From contig CAKVCS010000039.1 in NCBI GenBank assembly GCA_934725785.1, positions 1 to 8,133 on the forward strand: DNA of 8,133 nt. The letters are read 5' to 3'. Origin of the DNA: an uncultured Bacteroidales bacterium. GTDB taxonomy: Bacteria > Bacteroidota > Bacteroidia > Bacteroidales > Marinilabiliaceae. The notes under the pieces were generated by a model. It was not told where the DNA came from. It saw only the letters and a list, made by a program, of their open reading frames with translations, and did not search any database. This document shows positions 5,229-8,133 of this stretch, piece by piece (within the stretch, counting starts at the first letter, position 1; every line of letters begins with the position of its first letter). Position numbers and translations under genes: made by a program.

Positions 5229-7919
5229 TTACGCCTTAAGCTTGCGTTTTACGGCCTCCCAGGCCTCCCTTGTCCACAAGACGAGCGACGAGCCGCCTAT
5301 TATTATGCCCCAGTCCGCAGCCGACATGCCCGTGACGCTGAAGAACTTCTGGAAACCTGGAGTCTCGACCATTAAGACCTGCCCCGCCAGTATGACGACA
5401 GCGATGGTCAAGAGCCCTCGGCAGCCCTTGAAATGCAGCGCGCTCAGGCCAGTCTTGAACGCGCGGGCGTTGAAGAGGTAGAAGAAATGCGTCATGACGA
5501 ATGTTGTGAAAAGGTAGGTCAGCTCGCGGGCGGACATGAATTTCTTGTTATCCAGTGTGAAGTTGCCCGTGACGAGGTCGAGCATGGAGTTGACGCTCGC
5601 GTGTTGGAATATGTATAGCATCCCAAGCAGCAGCAGGAAGAAGAACAGGCCTACGGATACAATCTCTACCATCATCTCGCGGGTCAGTATGAACTCCTTG
5701 CGGTTCCGCGGCTTGTCGTGCATCACACTCTCCGATGGAGGGAGCGAGGCGAGGGCCATGGCGGCGAATGTGTCCATTATCAGGTTTATCCACAGCATCT
5801 GGGTCACCGTAAGCGGAGACTCCACGCCCATGAACGCGCCGCACAGCACAAGGAGGCAAGCCGTCACGTTCACAGTAAGCTGGAACAGCAGGAAGCGCTG
5901 TATGTTGCGGTAGAGCGAGCGGCCCCACATGACCGCTTTGCCGATGCTTGCGAACGAGTTGTCGACGATCGTTATGTCGCTCGCCTCTTTTGCCACGCTT
6001 GTACCGTCGCCCATCGAGAGGCCCACGTGGGCGGCTTTCAGGGCCGGCGCGTCGTTAGTGCCGTCGCCTGTCACGGCCACCACCTCGCCATTCCGTTGCA
6101 GGGCCTCTACGAGGCGTTTTTTATCCATCGGCCTTGCGCGGCTTATTATCTTGATGCTCTTCACCTTCGCGTCCACTTGGCTGTCGGTCAGCTGAGCGAA
6201 CTCGGGCCCCGTTATTATGTTCTCGTCGCCGTCGGACTCGCCCCACAGGCCTATCTGCCTGCCTATCTCTTTGGCGGTGCCGGGGGTGTCGCCCGTCACT
6301 ATTTTTATGTCAATTCCTGCTTCTTTGCACTCTTTCACGGCAGCCGGCACGTCCGTGCGAACGGGATCGGAGATGGCCGCGATGCCGATGAACGTTAGGT
6401 CCGAGGCTACAAGCTTGCCGTCGCTTATGGCCTCGTGGACGTTGTCGACGTACTGGTATGCGAAGCCGAGGGTGCGCATGGCGCGGCCCTGGTAATCCGT
6501 CAGCAGCTTGTTGACGTCCTCGCGCCGGGTGTCTCCGCCCACGTGAGTGCACAGGGCCATGACGAGTTCCGGCGCGCCTTTCACGTAGGCTATCTTGCGG
6601 CCGCCGATGACGCCGGACTCCACTACTATGGCCATATATTTACGCTCTGTCGAGAATGGCACTTCGGCCAGCTCGTTTGCCTGTTCGCGCATCTTGACGT
6701 AGTCCTTGCCCTTCTCGTGCATCCACAGCAGGAGGGCTCCCTCGGTCGGGTTGCCCATGACGCTCGGCCTGCCCGGGTTCGTCATGTCGAGCTGCGCTGT
6801 CGAGTTGACCGCCATGCACTCGTTGGTCAGCAGCTCAGCGTCGCCATCGTTCCCGAATATCTTTATCTCGTCCACGCGCATCTGGTTCTGCGTCAGCGTC
6901 CCAGTCTTGTCCGTGCATATCACGCTGGTGGCCCCCATGGTCTCGCAGGCGTGCATCCTGCGGACCAGGTTGTTTGTTTTCAGCATGCTGCGCATGCTGT
7001 AGGCCAAGCTCAGTGTCACGGCCATTGGCAGCCCCTCCGGCACCGCCACCACAATCAGAGTCACGGCTATCATGAGCGTCTGGAGCGCATAGGCGGTGAA
7101 CTGCACCCAGTCGAAGTCGGCGTACGTTATGAAATACATCGCTATGCGGCCCAGGACTATGAGGGCGGCTATTATGTAGCTCAGTTTGGTTATGAGGTCC
7201 CCGAGTCCGTCGAGCTGCTCGTTTAGCGGCGTCCTCACGCTCGAGTCGATCTGTGCGGCCTCGAACACCTTGCCTTGCTCAGTCTTGTCGCCTACGGCCG
7301 TCACCTCGCCCACGCCGTGACCCTCCATCACCTTGGTGCCTTTCATGGCCATGTCGCTCTTGTATGTGGCGTTCGGGTCGAAGTCGTCAGGGTTTGTCGT
7401 CTTGGCGCACAGCGGCTCGCCGGTGAGTGTCGACTCGTCCACGCTTAGCAGCGTTGCCTCAATCAGGCGTATGTCGGCAGGCACCTCCTCGCCTGCGTTG
7501 AGTATCACGATGTCGCCGACCACGATGTCTTTGCGCGCCACCTGTGTGGCCATGCCAGAGCGGACCACGTCCACCAGCTCGTCATCGTTCACCTGGTTGA
7601 GCAGCGAGAACTCCTTGTCGGCCTGCCTCTCAAAGTAGAAGGCGAGACCCGTGGCGAGCAGTATGGCCACGAATATGCCTATTGGCTCAAAGAAGACTTC
7701 CGAGCCCTGACCAAGCCCTGCGTACTCGTATATTGAGATGCCTACGGACAGCACGCCCGCGATGAGCAGTATTATTATCAGCGGGTCGGTGAATTTCTCG
7801 AGGAATTGCTTCCATAGCGGATCTTTCTCGGCCGGGGTCAATATGTTGGCCCCGTGGGCTTTGCGGCTTTCTTTCACCTGCTCGGCGGTGAGGCCTGTGT
7901 AGTGCTTGTTGTTGCTCAT
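5229..7919 (-). CDS. Calcium-transporting P-type ATPase, PMCA type (P2B)
   Basis: This membrane pump uses ATP to move Ca2+ out of the cytoplasm through a phospho-aspartate intermediate. The 896-residue product is complete. It has an N-terminal cation-ATPase domain (about 7-40), membrane segments M1-M2 (about 43-64, 76-95), an actuator domain with GEEVPADIRL and TGE at 166-168, and M3-M4 (about 243-264, 276-303) with PEGLP at 294-298. The phosphorylation motif DKTGT is at 337-341 (Asp337 phosphorylated), KGAP at 447-450, TGD at 542-544 and GDGTNDAP at 618-625, followed by M5-M10 (about 675-885). Glu295 in M4 with Asn712 and Asp716 in M6 (NLIMDTF) match the single calcium site of plasma-membrane pumps; M5 has QLTVNVTA. 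It lacks the calmodulin-binding tail of eukaryotic PMCAs, as bacterial members do. It starts at ATG 7919-7917 without a Shine-Dalgarno site and has its own promoter region. Calcium is inferred; transport of another divalent ion is possible. Confidence 0.93.
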   Translation of the reverse strand: MSNNKHYTGLTAEQVKESRKAHGANILTPAEKDPLWKQFLEKFTDPLIIILLIAGVLSVGISIYEYAGLGQGSEVFFEPIGIFVAILLATGLAFYFERQADKEFSLLNQVNDDELVDVVRSGMATQVARKDIVVGDIVILNAGEEVPADIRLIEATLLSVDESTLTGEPLCAKTTNPDDFDPNATYKSDMAMKGTKVMEGHGVGEVTAVGDKTEQGKVFEAAQIDSSVRTPLNEQLDGLGDLITKLSYIIAALIVLGRIAMYFITYADFDWVQFTAYALQTLMIAVTLIVVAVPEGLPMAVTLSLAYSMRSMLKTNNLVRRMHACETMGATSVICTDKTGTLTQNQMRVDEIKIFGNDGDAELLTNECMAVNSTAQLDMTNPGRPSVMGNPTEGALLLWMHEKGKDYVKMREQANELAEVPFSTERKYMAIVVESGVIGGRKIAYVKGAPELVMALCTHVGGDTRREDVNKLLTDYQGRAMRTLGFAYQYVDNVHEAISDGKLVASDLTFIGIAAISDPVRTDVPAAVKECKEAGIDIKIVTGDTPGTAKEIGRQIGLWGESDGDENIITGPEFAQLTDSQVDAKVKSIKIISRARPMDKKRLVEALQRNGEVVAVTGDGTNDAPALKAAHVGLSMGDGTSVAKEASDITIVDNSFASIGKAVMWGRSLYRNIQRFLLFQLTVNVTACLLVLCGAFMGVESPLTVTQMLWINLIMDTFAAMALASLPPSESVMHDKPRNRKEFILTREMMVEIVSVGLFFFLLLLGMLYIFQHASVNSMLDLVTGNFTLDNKKFMSARELTYLFTTFVMTHFFYLFNARAFKTGLSALHFKGCRGLLTIAVVILAGQVLMVETPGFQKFFSVTGMSAADWGIIIGGSSLVLWTREAWEAVKRKLKA

Positions 7920-7963
7920 CGGTTATTTGGGCTGCCTGTTTCGCTTTTTTTAGGACTGTTTAC

Positions 7964-7971
7964 CAAAGTTA
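7964..7971 (-). promoter_or_regulatory. Bacteroidota-type -7 promoter element of the calcium ATPase
   Basis: TAACTTTG on the minus strand matches the TAnnTTTG -7 consensus used by the main sigma factor of Bacteroidota. It lies 44 bases before the ATPase ATG and would give a leader of roughly 35-40 bases. The expected -33 TTTG is not clear: about 19-21 bases upstream the sequence reads ACAAGG. The promoter may therefore be weak or need an activator. It also supports the lineage assignment of the right-hand piece. Confidence 0.6.
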
Positions 7972-7993
7972 CTTCTTTCCTATAATTTATCCT

Positions 7994-8020
7994 TGTAACG
8001 AGTGCGCATTCGGTGTTACA
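7994..8020. promoter_or_regulatory. Inverted repeat upstream of the ATPase promoter (possible operator)
   Basis: TGTAAC (7994-7999) and GTTACA (8015-8020) are perfect inverted six-base arms separated by 15 bases. The spacer itself contains the palindrome TGCGCA. Relative to the TAACTTTG element the dyad sits just upstream of the expected -33 region, a normal place for a dimeric regulator. No regulator gene is in the window, so the function is inference. It could also be a chance dyad. Confidence 0.35.
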
Positions 8021-8052
8021 TTTATGTGTCAGAGCGCCCGTCGCCCTTTCGC

Positions 8053-8075
8053 AAAGCCGCCCGGGGGGCGGCTTT
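8053..8075. terminator. Terminator-like hairpin at the right end
   Basis: AAAGCCGCCC (8053-8062) and GGGCGGCTTT (8066-8075) form a perfect ten-base stem with a GGG loop. Flanking A and T runs are only three bases long, so it could act in either direction. It probably ends a gene lying to the right of the window and isolates the ATPase promoter from it. No coding sequence is supported in 8076-8133. Confidence 0.6.
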
Positions 8076-8133
8076 ATGCCTTGCGCGCGCTTTGTTTTCA
8101 TTTGCCCGTGTGGTTGGAAAAAATAAATCCCGC

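Noticed and set aside
6435..7226. A 263-codon open frame on the plus strand within the calcium ATPase
   Set aside because: It is antisense to the phosphorylation and nucleotide-binding domains, His- and Val-rich in the way antisense GC-rich frames are, with no domain and no start signal. The 226-codon frame at 5718-6398 is rejected for the same reason.
7916..8101. A 61-codon minus-strand frame overlapping the ATPase start by ATGA
   Set aside because: The overlap looks like translational coupling, but the frame runs through a perfect ten-base terminator-like hairpin, the TGTAAC dyad and the TAACTTTG promoter element. Its product has no recognisable feature.
1..8133. CRISPR array, tandem repeats, insertion sequence, tRNA, defence or secondary-metabolite system
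   Set aside because: I looked for repeated units, cloverleaf-like stretches and transposase or nuclease motifs on both strands and saw none. Apart from the junction, the genes are all common housekeeping families.

Overview
The window is best read as two unrelated bacterial genome pieces joined at about position 1450. The left piece (1 to about 1450) has the conserved Clostridia order trmD - rplS - lepB, all on the minus strand. Its genes have good Shine-Dalgarno sites, its intergenic DNA is AT-rich, and the proteins look like those of Lachnospiraceae. The right piece (about 1450 to 8133) looks like a Bacteroidota genome, probably of the order Bacteroidales. Its coding DNA is visibly more GC-rich, its starts lack Shine-Dalgarno sites, it carries a TAnnTTTG-type promoter element, and its PpiD-like, Mfd and calcium-ATPase proteins fit that group. 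The lineage calls come from protein appearance and gene order, not from a search.

Layout. 1-222: N-terminus of signal peptidase I (minus, cut by the window edge). 270-302: terminator. 314-661: ribosomal protein L19. 684-720: probable L19 leader RNA. 744 to about 1454: tRNA (guanine-N1)-methyltransferase TrmD, missing only its first dozen or so residues. About 1446-1458: the junction. To 1676 (plus): C-terminal tail of a periplasmic PpiD/SurA-like peptidyl-prolyl isomerase, also cut by the junction. 1728-1760: terminator. 1783-5133 (plus): complete transcription-repair coupling factor Mfd. 5163-5205: strong hairpin between convergent genes. 5229-7919 (minus): complete PMCA-type (P2B) calcium-transporting ATPase. 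7920-8133: its upstream region, with a promoter element, an inverted repeat and a terminator-like hairpin. No gene-free stretch exceeds 300 bases.

Functionally, the left block is a housekeeping translation and secretion operon: tRNA m1G37 modification, the 50S subunit protein L19, then signal peptide removal. The right block holds three independent housekeeping functions: envelope protein folding, repair of transcription-blocking lesions, and calcium export. The two blocks should not be interpreted as one operon or neighbourhood.

I found no defence system, mobile element, CRISPR array, tRNA, rRNA or novel gene cassette. The most consequential observation is the chimeric junction, which breaks two genes at one point inside about 12 bases compatible with both. 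The small regulatory elements (L19 leader, hairpin just before mfd, dyad behind the ATPase promoter) are secondary.
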